From the NCBI GenBank assembly GCA_004298065.1, contig SCRL01000016.1, positions 1-64,000 of the forward strand: a DNA stretch of 64,000 nt, read 5' to 3'. Below are positions 24,747-32,279 of the stretch, in pieces. The notes beneath the pieces were generated by a model. The model ran no database searches. It was given only the letters and a program-made list of their open reading frames with translations, and was not told the origin of the DNA. Source of the stretch: Gammaproteobacteria bacterium. Its GTDB lineage: Bacteria > Pseudomonadota > Gammaproteobacteria > Acidiferrobacterales > Sulfurifustaceae. A program made the translations under genes and the position numbers. Positions within the stretch are counted from its first letter, which is position 1. Each line of letters begins with the position of its first letter.

Positions 24747-25194
24747 GGATGCGCTCCCTGAAAGCTGGAGCGTGCCCCGGCGTGCGAAGCACGCGGGCCG
24801 CCCTGTCTTGGCGCGGGCTTCGCGCCACACGCGGCACGGCGGCGAAGCCGCGCCGTGCTGCGCCAGCCCCACGTGCAGACTGGCGTTCGACGCGGCTTGG
24901 TGCCGCGTCCTTTTGTCTTGCCTTCCGCCTTTGCCCCTCGCTGGCGCTCCGGGCAGCGGCGGCCCGGCGGCGCTGCTGCGCGAGCAGCCAGCGCGCCGGC
25001 GAACGCGGCGACGGCCATAGGCCGGGCGCGTTCGAGGCAAGACGCCTGCACATGGGAAGGCAGCGCGAAGTGCGGCGCCCGATACGAAGGATCGGCGCTT
25101 GCACTGCACGCGCGACGACATGCGGAAAGCCACGGGATCGGCACGCCCGATGGCACGACAAGATGCACGGCAACGTGCAGCGAGTCGGCGGCCA
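24747..25194. other. 448-bp gene-free region between traF and the relaxase
   Basis: No believable gene is seen; the long frames here are GC-rich shadows. The sequence is rich in short palindromes of the GCGAAGC...GC kind that also occur in other gaps of the element (30.8, 41.7 and 43.8 kb). The place next to the relaxase gene makes it a candidate for oriT, but I find no ATCCTG-type nic motif. Confidence 0.4.
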
Positions 25195-25794
25195 TCATGG
25201 GCGGGCCTCCAGCCAGACCGGGCGCGCGACGCCGATCACGGCGGACGTGCTGACCGGCCCGAAATACCGGCTGTCGAACGACGCCGGATTGGTCGAACTG
25301 AGCAGGAACAGTTCACCAGGCCGAAGCTGCCGGCACTGCGGCCAGGATGGCAGCGGACGGCCCAGCCGGTCGGCGGGCCGAACGGTAGCCACCGGCACGC
25401 CGTCGATCCACACCAGCGCATCGAAAACGCAAACCTGCTGTGGCGCGACCGCACCCACGCGCTTGAGCAGCGGCACGTGCGCAGGCAGGTAGCCGCGCTG
25501 CGCGGCCAGCGCGGCGGCGTCTGGCGGCAGCGTGGTCAGGACGATGCTGTCCACGGACAACGGACGTGGCGGCGAGCCGGGCTGATGGTGCAGCGGATCG
25601 ACGCGATACCAGCCGACGGCCACGCTGTCGGACGGGTTGTAGATCAGGCGCGGCAGCGGATGCACGAAGGACGCCCAGGCCAGCGCAGCGAGGCCGCAGG
25701 CGGTGAGGCCCGCGAGCACGATGCGAGCGCGCAAGCGTGAGCGAGCGTGCGAGCGAGGACGCGACGCAGTGCCAGGGGTAGAAACGGCGGTCAT
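25195..25794 (-). CDS. traF: TraF, S26-family peptidase for pilin maturation
   Basis: This 199-residue protein has an N-terminal membrane helix (IVLAGLTACGLAALAWASF, about 25-43). The signal-peptidase-like motif NPSDSVAVGWYRV holds the probable catalytic Ser57, and LLKRVGAVAPQ holds the probable Lys. In IncP-type transfer, TraF cuts and circularises the TrbC pilin. It overlaps the DUF2840 gene by 4 bp. Confidence 0.88.
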   Translation of the reverse strand: MTAVSTPGTASRPRSHARSRLRARIVLAGLTACGLAALAWASFVHPLPRLIYNPSDSVAVGWYRVDPLHHQPGSPPRPLSVDSIVLTTLPPDAAALAAQRGYLPAHVPLLKRVGAVAPQQVCVFDALVWIDGVPVATVRPADRLGRPLPSWPQCRQLRPGELFLLSSTNPASFDSRYFGPVSTSAVIGVARPVWLEARP

Positions 25795-26324
25795 GGCAGC
25801 GCCCTCCCGGTCAGCCAGGCGGCGTGCCGCTCGGCGGTGTAGTCGGGCAGCGGCAGGCGCGCGGCGAGCCGGTTGGCGAGCGTGCGCCAGTACGCGGGCG
25901 AGACGGCGACAGGCGCAATGCCCAGCGCCTCGATGGCGTCGATGCGCTCCAGCACGGCGCGCACTTGCCCGTCGCCTTCGGCGTGCAGCAGCAGGCGCGC
26001 GCCCGGCTGCACGCCGGGGATGCGCTGCGCCGCATCCAGCGGTGTGCAGGCTTGCATCACCATGAGCTGCCAGCGCACGGTGCCGAAGTCGTTGGCCTGC
26101 CAGCGCACGCGGCAGAACACCGCGCCCGGCAGGAACACCGCGCTGCGCCGCCAGCGGTCGAGCTGGTGCGTGCGCGCGGGTTCGCCGAAGCGCAGGTAGA
26201 GCTTGAAACGGGCCTCGATGTAGGCCAGCGCCACGCGCGTCAGCGGCGCGCTGGCCGGCTGGCCGGTAGGCGCAGCCAGTGCAGCCGTGGCCGCGACGGC
26301 GGCAGGCGAAGCGGATGCGGTCAT
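25791..26324 (-). CDS. DUF2840 family protein
   Basis: This 177-residue protein has an Ala-rich start and a conserved core (YIEARFKLYLRFGEPARTHQLDRWRRSAVFLPGAVFCRVRWQANDFGTVRWQLMV), then CTPLDAAQRIPGVQPGARLLLHAEG. This matches the DUF2840 family, always found between traF and an RHH gene in Tn4371-like elements. The function is unknown. It overlaps both neighbours by 4 bp. Confidence 0.8.
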   Translation of the reverse strand: MTASASPAAVAATAALAAPTGQPASAPLTRVALAYIEARFKLYLRFGEPARTHQLDRWRRSAVFLPGAVFCRVRWQANDFGTVRWQLMVMQACTPLDAAQRIPGVQPGARLLLHAEGDGQVRAVLERIDAIEALGIAPVAVSPAYWRTLANRLAARLPLPDYTAERHAAWLTGRALP

Positions 26325-26605
26325 GGTGTGTTCTCCCTGCGGTTCTCGGGAAACTCCCGCTCCAGCAGGCCGCGCAGCAGGTCGGCCACGGTCACGCCTT
26401 GCGTGAAGGCCGAGACCTTGATGCGCGCTCGCATGGCGGGCGTGATGTCGAGCGTGAGGCGAGCCGTGTAGAGGTCGCCCTTGCCCAGCGCATCGGCGTC
26501 GCCCTGGCGAATCCACGCCTCGGCGTGCGGATTCGCGGGCGGACGTGCGCCGATGCCGACGCGCTTTGCCGCGCGTTTGCTGTTTGGTGGTGGCTTCGCT
26601 GTCAT
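26321..26605 (-). CDS. RHH partner of ParA (ParB/CopG-like small protein)
   Basis: This 94-residue protein has a basic start and a ribbon-helix-helix C-terminal half (YTARLTLDITPAMRARIKVSAFTQGVTVADLLRGLLEREF). Its ATG overlaps the parA stop by 4 bp. Small RHH proteins encoded right after a ParA often bind the partition site and regulate the operon, so this is a likely centromere-binding partner. The large ParB at 38412-40451 is a second candidate. Confidence 0.75.
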   Translation of the reverse strand: MTAKPPPNSKRAAKRVGIGARPPANPHAEAWIRQGDADALGKGDLYTARLTLDITPAMRARIKVSAFTQGVTVADLLRGLLEREFPENRRENTP

Positions 26606-27240
26606 GTCGTCCACCGCAGCAGTTCGTCCACGAGCGCGGTGATTTCCCGCGCGGCGGCGCTGTCCGGTGCCGTCTCGCGTGCAAGCCGACCAGCGGCCAC
26701 GCTGTCGGCGAACACGATGCGCTGATGCACTTCCGCGCGCAGCGCAGGAAGTGGCTGGTCGGCAAGCGCCTGGCGCGCTTCGCGCCCGATCACCGTGGTG
26801 CTGACGCGCCGGTTGATGACGAAGGCCGCGCGCAGCGCAGGCCGAAAGACTTGCGCCTCGCGGATCAGCGCCACCATCTCGGCGCTGGCCCACAGGTCGT
26901 AGGGGCTGGGCTGCACCGGGATCAGCACGCGCTCGGCCGCCAGCAGCGCGGAGCGCGCCAAGGCGGCGATGCGCGGCGGGCCGTCGATGACGACGTGATC
27001 GGCACGGCGTGCCAGCTCCGGGGCTTCCTGATGCAGCGTTTCGCGTGCGAGGCCCACGGCGCTGAAAAGCCGTGGCAAGCCTTGCTGGCTTCTGCGTTGC
27101 GTCCAGTCCAGCGATGAACCCTGCGGGTCGGCGTCCAGCAGCACGACGTGCTGGCCGCGCATAGCCAGCTCGCCGGCGATGTGGGTGGCGAGCGTGGTCT
27201 TGCCCACGCCGCCTTTCTGGTTGAGTAGTGCGACGATCAT
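26602..27240 (-). CDS. parA: ParA-type partition ATPase
   Basis: This 212-residue ParA/Soj protein has a deviant Walker A NQKGGVGKTTLATHIAG (7-23) at the very start, so it lacks an N-terminal DNA-binding domain (type Ib-like). HVVLLDADPQGSS and HVVIDGPPRI follow. It would help keep the excised or replicating form of the element in daughter cells. The start codon at 27240 lies at the edge of the iteron region. Confidence 0.9.
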   Translation of the reverse strand: MIVALLNQKGGVGKTTLATHIAGELAMRGQHVVLLDADPQGSSLDWTQRRSQQGLPRLFSAVGLARETLHQEAPELARRADHVVIDGPPRIAALARSALLAAERVLIPVQPSPYDLWASAEMVALIREAQVFRPALRAAFVINRRVSTTVIGREARQALADQPLPALRAEVHQRIVFADSVAAGRLARETAPDSAAAREITALVDELLRWTT

Positions 27241-27405
27241 GGCCTGGCCCTCCGTGTTGGAAAGCCGGGCTGTTGCTGCTGCGTTGGTGGCCGCGTGGCG
27301 GTTGTCCACCGCAGCGGCGTTTCCCTACTAAAAGTTAGAGAAATTAAGTTAGGGAAGTTAGAGGGTGCGAAAACCCAGTGCTGGCGCGGGTTTGCGGCCG
27401 ATTGG

Positions 27406-27469
27406 CACGCCTGATAGCACGATAGTCCCACGCCTGATAGCACGATACCCGGCACGCCTGATAGCACGA
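27406..27469 (+). repeat. Three iterons of a replication origin (oriV candidate)
   Basis: The 17-bp unit CACGCCTGATAGCACGA occurs exactly three times, at 27406-27422, 27429-27445 and 27453-27469 (spacing 23 and 24 bp, about two helical turns). To the left is an AT-rich stretch with repeated AGTTAG (about 27330-27361). To the right are TTCACAGG and AGTTATCCCC, which resemble weak DnaA boxes. The whole gap 27241-27493 lies directly downstream of repA and upstream of parA, the normal place for an iteron origin. Confidence 0.85.
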
Positions 27470-27493
27470 CACTATTCACAGGTTTTCCCAGAG

Positions 27494-28351
27494 TTATCCC
27501 CGTGCCGTATGCGGCACGGGCCGGAAGGTCAGCAGTTCCATGCCGGTGTCCGGCATCCGCTCGATGCCCAGGACGTAGCCGGGCAGTGACTGCCGCGCGA
27601 CCAGCGCGCGCAGGTCGCAGGCGAAGTCGTAGGGCTTGGCGGTGCTGCCGGATTTCTGGTGCAGGTAGCGGAAGTCGAACTGCCAGCCGTATTCCTGCTT
27701 GCCGCCGTGCTTGCGCACCAGCCGATACAGCCACCGCTCGATGCCGCCGGTCAGCCGGAAATATGCTGGGTCGATGGTCAGCACCAGGGCCGCATCCAGC
27801 ACGCCCGTATAGAACCAGTCCGGCAGGATCAGCTCGATGCCCAGCGGCGTGCCGCTGGCATCGGCCAGCTCCTTCCATTCGTTGATCCACGAGAAGCGGT
27901 GCAGGCGCCGCCCGGTTGTCTCGCGGATGGACGTGGCCACCGTTGTCGATTGCAGGCGATCCAAGGCCGCTTTGAGGCGCTGGTAGTCGCGCAGCGACTT
28001 GCCGCGTCCGATGAAGCGCAGGATCTCGTAGGGCGTCGCGCGGATCAGCCGCGACGTGGGCAGGCCGGCGTCCTTCGCCTCCACGATCTGCGAGGCCGCC
28101 CAAATCAGCACGTCGGCATCCCAAATCGTGGCGATGCCGTGCTCCTGCGTGCCTTCCACGCGGATCGTGATGTTGCCCGCCCGAAAGTCGATGGGCTTGA
28201 TCCGCTTGGACTTGGCAAGCGAGAAGAACGGATAGGCCATCAAGTCCTGGCTGTCGCGCGGTGCCATATCGCCCGGCAAGGCGCGGAACAGGTCGAGCTG
28301 TTCGCGCTCTTGCATCGGCCGCTGCCGCACGGGCAGCGCGGGGCTGGACAT
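27494..28351 (-). CDS. repA: RepA-type replication initiator
   Basis: This 285-residue protein belongs to the replication initiator protein A family. Visible features are YPFFSLAKSKRIKPIDFRAG, the core ATIWDADVLIWAASQIVEA and LIRATPYEILRFIGRG, then SWINEW and RKHGGKQEYGWQFDFRYLHQKSGS. It should bind the three iterons just past its stop codon and start autonomous replication of the circular form. It follows an AlpA-like regulator by 26 bp. The family and place are standard for Tn4371-like elements. Confidence 0.88.
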   Translation of the reverse strand: MSSPALPVRQRPMQEREQLDLFRALPGDMAPRDSQDLMAYPFFSLAKSKRIKPIDFRAGNITIRVEGTQEHGIATIWDADVLIWAASQIVEAKDAGLPTSRLIRATPYEILRFIGRGKSLRDYQRLKAALDRLQSTTVATSIRETTGRRLHRFSWINEWKELADASGTPLGIELILPDWFYTGVLDAALVLTIDPAYFRLTGGIERWLYRLVRKHGGKQEYGWQFDFRYLHQKSGSTAKPYDFACDLRALVARQSLPGYVLGIERMPDTGMELLTFRPVPHTARG

Positions 28352-28377
28352 GGCGATGGCCTGACGCGCGCCAGCGA

Positions 28378-28659
28378 TCAGCGCGCACGGCTGTCCGCCG
28401 AGTGGTGCTCGGCGTACTCGGGATCGGAAGTTGTCTCGAAACTGCGGTCAGCCGCCCAGGCATCGAGGTCAGCCACGGCGTACATGACGCGCCGGCCGAA
28501 CTTGCGAAAGCGCGGGCCGCCGCCGATCACGCGCTGCTTTTCCAGCGTGCGCGGCGACAGGCGCAGGTACTCGGCGGCTTCGTCGTTGGTGAGGTAACGC
28601 TGCGGCTGCGCGGCAGCGGTCGAGACAGTGGCGGCAGGCCGCAAGGGAGCTGGTCGCAT
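28378..28659 (-). CDS. AlpA/MerR-like helix-turn-helix protein
   Basis: This 93-residue protein has the excisionase-type HTH YLTNDEAAEYLRLSPRTLEKQRVIGGGPRFRKFGRRVMYAVADLDAWAA. ATG 28659 has GGAGG 8 bp before it. Proteins of this kind act as regulators or recombination directionality factors. Placed in front of repA, it more likely controls replication or excision genes. No separate xis-like gene lies beside the integrase, so this one is also a candidate for that role. Confidence 0.82.
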   Translation of the reverse strand: MRPAPLRPAATVSTAAAQPQRYLTNDEAAEYLRLSPRTLEKQRVIGGGPRFRKFGRRVMYAVADLDAWAADRSFETTSDPEYAEHHSADSRAR

Positions 28660-28769
28660 GGGATGAACCTCCATCAAGCCCGGCCACACCACGCGGCCGG
28701 ATGGAGGCACTTTCGAGAAAGCGAGGCTTCTTGCTAAGGGACGAATTGCAGGGGCTGCAAAACGTCCCC

Positions 28770-29540
28770 CTACTGCGGCGAAGGCGGTGAAAGCTGTGCC
28801 AGGCGGCGATAGCCGCCGCGCATCAGCGCATCGCCACGGCGCACCAGCCGGCGCACGCGAGCGCGCAAGGCACCGTCCTTGTGCCAGTCGGCCGCGACGG
28901 CATCCGCGCCGAACAGCCCTTCGGCAACTTCGCGCAAGGACGCGCCCGCCAGGGTCGCGTCGAGCGCCTGCAAGGTGTGCAGCTCCAGCAGTGCAGCAGG
29001 CGTGGGCCGGGAACGGGCCGCCGCCGCAGGCGCGGCAACCGTGGCGGCGGCCAGGGCGTCGAGTTCAGCCGCGAGCGTGCGATAGCGCGCGCAAGGCGTG
29101 GCGCAAGCACGAGTGGCGTAGAGGTAGGCCACGCCGTCCTCCAGGCCCGGCGCGAGCGCGAGCCGCAGGCAGCAGCCGGGCCAACGCGACACCAGCACCA
29201 GGCGCTTGCCGTCGTGGATCAGTTGCTTGCAGCCGGGAACGCGCCAGAACTCGAAGGTGCAAGCATCGGGCGGCGGGTCTGCGTCGGGGTAGAGCTGCAC
29301 CACGGCATCGTGGTCAGGGAACCAGGCCGGATGCGCGTCGCGTGCATCCAGGGCCGGGTCTTCTAGTAGGCGCAGGCTCCAAGCCTGCGCCGCATCCGGT
29401 CGGCGGCGACGGCGCAGCCAGTCGCGGCGGTAGTCGGGATTCCTGCGCAGGTATTCCCAGGCCAGCGCGGGGCCATCCAGATGCAGGACGTAGAGATAGG
29501 CGGCTGTCGGATACCAGTGGTCGGCGCTGCGATCAGTCAT
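28770..29540 (-). CDS. DUF2285-family protein (replication/regulation module)
   Basis: The protein has 256 residues. The N-terminal part (HWYPTAAYLYVLHLDGPALAWEYLRRNPDYRRDWL) is the small domain often fused to DUF2285. The C-terminal part (LQALDATLAGASLREVAEGLFGADAVAADWHKDGALRARVRRLVRRGDALMRGGYRRL) is the DUF2285 helical domain, which resembles a DNA-binding fold. It is common upstream of the HTH-repA-parA block in such elements. Its exact role is unknown. Confidence 0.8.
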   Translation of the reverse strand: MTDRSADHWYPTAAYLYVLHLDGPALAWEYLRRNPDYRRDWLRRRRRPDAAQAWSLRLLEDPALDARDAHPAWFPDHDAVVQLYPDADPPPDACTFEFWRVPGCKQLIHDGKRLVLVSRWPGCCLRLALAPGLEDGVAYLYATRACATPCARYRTLAAELDALAAATVAAPAAAARSRPTPAALLELHTLQALDATLAGASLREVAEGLFGADAVAADWHKDGALRARVRRLVRRGDALMRGGYRRLAQLSPPSPQ

Positions 29541-29883
29541 GGCGAAAGCTCCCTGTGTTTGGGATGCGTCGCCACGATTTCCGCGAGGCGGGAGCTATCG
29601 AAATGCCATCAGGTCATCATCAAAAGCGGTTAAGCTGTAACTGTCGGTGTCAAGACCGTTTGGCTCCGGCGTGTTGGGGAAATCGTCTGAATGCGACGGC
29701 TGCGCCACCCGGAAATGGTGCGCGGCACCGGATACCGTGCCGCAGCCCGCGCCAAAGATCAGGACTGTTTGCGTCAGACTGGCATCGCTTCAGCGCATCA
29801 ATGCCGATTCAGACCTACCCGGTCTTGACCAAGACTGAAATAGTCACAGTGCGCCCCGGCTGGTCGGGCCGCGCTGGCGTTCA
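29541..29883. other. 343-bp gene-free region with a 10-bp inverted repeat
   Basis: No gene is seen. The perfect inverted pair GTCAAGACCG (29649-29658) / CGGTCTTGAC (29820-29829) brackets 161 bp. Inside is a hairpin GCGGCAC/GTGCCGC (near 29735). It could be a protein-binding region, the scar of a small inserted element or part of oriT. None of these can be chosen from the sequence. Confidence 0.45.
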
Positions 29884-30234
29884 TCAGTCCGTGATCGCGT
29901 CGTTCTCCTGCGCCAACCGGACGTACTCCGACAGCGGGCGCACCGCCTGGAAATACCGATCCCGCTGTACCGGCAGCTTGCGCGGCCCGACGATGCCAGC
30001 CAAGTCGGACAGCCTGACCGTTCCCAGCGAGGGCATGCCGATGCCGAGGTCGATCAGGCCATAGGCCGTATTGCCATCCGCAGGGTCGAGCGACACCAGC
30101 AGCCAGGTCACATGCGCGTCGGGGGTGAACAGGCGCACCACCGGCAGCGGGTCGAGGCGCTGGCCAGCGGCGAGCGCCGCGCCGTAGGCCAGCAGCCGGG
30201 CGCGTTCATCAGTGGTGACAAGCGGCAAGGTCAT
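29884..30234 (-). CDS. DUF2958 protein, copy 1
   Basis: This 116-residue protein has the DUF2958 pattern: LVTTDERARLLAYG, PVVRLFTPDAHVTWLLVSLDPADGNTAYGLIDLGIGMPSLGTVRLSDLAGI, and a basic end RDRYFQAVRPLSEYVRLA. A paralogue of identical length lies at 42423-42773. The family is widespread on conjugative elements and its function is not known. It is transcribed away from the XRE regulator at 30477, with shared palindromes between them. Confidence 0.8.
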   Translation of the reverse strand: MTLPLVTTDERARLLAYGAALAAGQRLDPLPVVRLFTPDAHVTWLLVSLDPADGNTAYGLIDLGIGMPSLGTVRLSDLAGIVGPRKLPVQRDRYFQAVRPLSEYVRLAQENDAITD

Positions 30235-30273
30235 GGGCAGAACTCCCACGGAACCGTGCATGCGTGTGGAAAC

Positions 30274-30393
30274 ACGGATGCACAAGCCATCGCATCCGTA
30301 GAAGAACGGAAGCGCAGAAGCGCAATTGCAGGAAGCCGGAAAGACACGGATGCGATTCCCCGGTTCTGTGGAAATCCGTAAATGCGGATTTCC
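30274..30393. promoter_or_regulatory. Palindrome cluster between DUF2958 and XRE genes
   Basis: ACGGATGC (30274-30281) is inverted at 30292-30299 (GCATCCGT) and repeated at 30346-30353. A perfect 9-bp inverted repeat GGAAATCCG/CGGATTTCC lies at 30370-30378 and 30385-30393. The region separates divergent genes and contains AT-rich sequence toward the XRE gene, so operator sites for that regulator are likely. Confidence 0.55.
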
Positions 30394-30476
30394 GTAAAAG
30401 CACGGAACAGCGATTTTTCGTCACTGAGTTAAAGATAACGTGGTTTTAATTGTCCTGCGATTTGACGCTTCTGTCC

Positions 30477-30770
30477 ATGCAGAAGCGATCCGTCCAACCT
30501 GGCCGCCCGGCCGGTGCCACCACCTTCGATGCCGAACTGGCGCAAGCCTTCGGCGCGGCGGTGCGCGGGCTACGGACGGAGCGCGGCATCGCGCAGGAAT
30601 CGCTGGCGCACCTGGCCGGCATCGAGCGTTCGCACATGGGCAAGGTCGAGCGCGGCGAACACATGCCCACGCTGGCGCTTATCTTCAAGATCGCCGGCGC
30701 GCTCGAATGCAGCACGGCGGTGCTGATGAGCGAGGCTGAAAGCCAGCTCGCAGCAGCGGCCCAGCCGTAG
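30477..30770 (+). CDS. XRE-family helix-turn-helix regulator
   Basis: This 97-residue protein has a Cro/C1-type HTH (LAQAFGAAVRGLRTERGIAQESLAHLAGIERSHMGKVERGEHMPTLALIFKIAGAL). It lacks an effector domain. It is one of few plus-strand genes in the transfer part of the element and diverges from the DUF2958 gene. ATG 30477 is used; an upstream TTG at 30450 would add nine residues. It probably represses itself and its divergent neighbour through the palindromes at 30274-30393. Confidence 0.85.
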   Translation: MQKRSVQPGRPAGATTFDAELAQAFGAAVRGLRTERGIAQESLAHLAGIERSHMGKVERGEHMPTLALIFKIAGALECSTAVLMSEAESQLAAAAQP

Positions 30771-31127
30771 GCGCTGGCCGGGCCGATCCGGCGAAGCCCG
30801 GTTCGGCGGTGTTCAAGGGGTGCCAAGCATCGCGCGGCGGGGATAGCCCGCAGGGCTTTCCCCTGGAGGCAAGCGGAGCGCGCAGCGCCGCAGGCGCGAA
30901 GGCGTGAGGGATTGAAGCCGAATGGCCGTGACGACAAAGACGGCACGGGGCGAAGCCCGAAAGCCCGGCGGCGCATCGCGCCGACACGCCATGCCTTGAC
31001 CGATGGCATGGACGCAGCTTCCGCGCATGGAAACGCACCTGCTATGGGCTACTGCCTGCCGCTGCCAGGTTTTGCGCGAAGAAACAGCACAGCGCCCCGC
31101 CGTGTGGCGGGGCGCTGCGGGCGGCGG
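30771..31127. other. 357-bp gene-free region with element-specific repeats
   Basis: No gene is seen. The part 30799-30890 is repeated at 41968-42057. It contains the hairpin GGGGATAGCCC-GCA-GGGCTTTCCCC (30839-30863). The following part (30876-30970, with AAGCCGAATGGCCG and GGGGCGAAGCCCG) recurs in altered form at 43758-43870. Long frames on both strands are repeat shadows. Confidence 0.65.
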
Positions 31128-31442
31128 TCACGCCGCCTGGGGCTTGCTGCGCGACCAGATCAGGTCGTGCGTGCCGTCCTCGCCTTCGATCAGGCGGGCA
31201 TACACCGGAGCCGGGAATGAAGGATCGTCGAGGGTCACGGACAGGTAATCCCGCCCGGCCTCGCTGGTCTTCTTCCACGCCGCGCCGATGTCGTGGCCAG
31301 TCGCCTGGACGCGGAAGTCCGGGGCTTTCTCGCTGTCCCCCTTGTCGTTGGGAACCAGCTTGACCTTGACGTTGAGGGTCAGAGTGCGAAGCGTGCCGGT
31401 GAAGCCGTCTTTGTCTGCGGTGAAGGTGCCGATGGTGGCCAT
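31128..31442 (-). CDS. DUF736 protein
   Basis: This 104-residue protein matches the DUF736 family closely: [34 protein letters not shown], then [45 protein letters not shown] and a final LIWSR. It is a small beta-rich protein common on alpha- and betaproteobacterial plasmids and ICEs, of unknown function. The ATG is preceded by a good GGAGAAAC site. It stands alone between two gene-free regions. Confidence 0.85.
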   Translation of the reverse strand: MATIGTFTADKDGFTGTLRTLTLNVKVKLVPNDKGDSEKAPDFRVQATGHDIGAAWKKTSEAGRDYLSVTLDDPSFPAPVYARLIEGEDGTHDLIWSRSKPQAA

Positions 31443-32017
31443 GATGTTTCTCCTTTCGGTGGAACAAGGTTCGCGCCCATCGCGTCCTTGTTGTGATCCG
31501 GCCGGCGGGGGACGGGCTGGCTGCACCGCTTGCGGTCGTAACGCAGAGGAGAACCGGGAGGCGAAAAGAATTTGTCCCGCGAGGAATGCGCGCAGCGCAG
31601 GGGAAATTGTTTTCGCCGGACGGTTGCGGCCATGAAGCCCGAGGCGCAGCCGCGCCACCGCCAGGATTCACAACGAGACAAGGACGCCTTGGGCCGAACC
31701 GCTCCGAAAGGAGATGGGGTCGGCTCGGCATCCCCGCATGAAGGCTGCTCCGGCTCGCCCGCTGACGCGGGCCAGGTCACCCCCCCGACGACACGCGAGA
31801 ACGCCCCTGCCGCACCTTGCGGTGCCGGTCTTGAGGCGTGGTGTGGAAGCTCCATAGCGATGCCGGGCGGGTTGTCCGTGAACCGTCCTTCGTGACGTGA
31901 CAGGCAGGAACCGCCAGCGTTGAGGACGGCACGCATTTGCACAACCTGCCGCAGCAAGCGCCAGCGTGATCGCCAGCGCGCCGTGGTGGGGCACGGGCAC
32001 CACTGAGTCCAACTCAA
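31443..32017. other. Gene-free region before the restriction/pAgo operon
   Basis: No gene is seen in 575 bases. The left part is the leader of the DUF736 gene. The rest is GC-rich with weak palindromes, and the composition becomes more AT-rich close to 32000, where the promoter of the defence operon lies. It probably marks the left edge of an inserted defence cassette. Confidence 0.5.
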
Positions 32018-32054
32018 TTGGAGTCGTGCACCACCTTGGTGTAAAGTGGTGCAC
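32018..32054 (+). promoter_or_regulatory. Promoter with palindromic operator of the defence operon
   Basis: A perfect 9-bp inverted repeat GTGCACCAC (32026-32034) / GTGGTGCAC (32046-32054) overlaps a possible promoter, -35 TTGGAG (32018-32023) and -10 TAAAGT (32042-32047) with an 18-bp spacer. It lies 27 bp before the ATG of the small RHH gene. The placing means that a bound repressor would block RNA polymerase. Confidence 0.7.
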
Positions 32055-32081
32055 TATCTGATTCGACAGCGTGCTTAGGCC

Positions 32082-32279
32082 ATGCCCGCAAAAGAAATTG
32101 CTACCTTAAAGTCCAAGCGTGATTCGGCTCCGAGGGCGTCCGTGACCTTTCCTCCCGAGCTGTACGAAATGCTCGAAGCCATCGCCCGGAGCAAGAAGGT
32201 TTCTGTTGCTTGGGTCGTGCGCGATGCTACGGAGCGGTATGTGGCGGAGCAGTGGCCGCTATTGGGGAGGCCGCAGTGA
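32082..32279 (+). CDS. Small ribbon-helix-helix regulator, first gene of the defence operon
   Basis: This 65-residue protein has the RHH pattern [37 protein letters not shown] (about 18-54). It is likely to bind the palindrome at 32026-32054 and control its own operon, like the controller genes of other restriction-modification loci, though those are usually HTH proteins. Its stop overlaps the GTG of the methyltransferase gene (32276), so translation of the two is coupled. Confidence 0.8.
   Translation: MPAKEIATLKSKRDSAPRASVTFPPELYEMLEAIARSKKVSVAWVVRDATERYVAEQWPLLGRPQ

Noticed and set aside
23247-24761. 504-codon plus-strand frame
   Set aside because: It is the mirror of the relaxase gene, with no domain and no ribosome site that fits.
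27406-27469. CRISPR array
   Set aside because: Three 17-bp repeats with 6-7 bp between them are far too short for spacers, and they lie beside repA: these are iterons. No CRISPR array or cas gene was seen in the window.
30446-31038. Several frames of 60-190 codons over the repeats at 30.8-31.0 kb
   Set aside because: The codons fall on palindromic repeats that recur elsewhere without keeping the frame, so they are repeat shadows.
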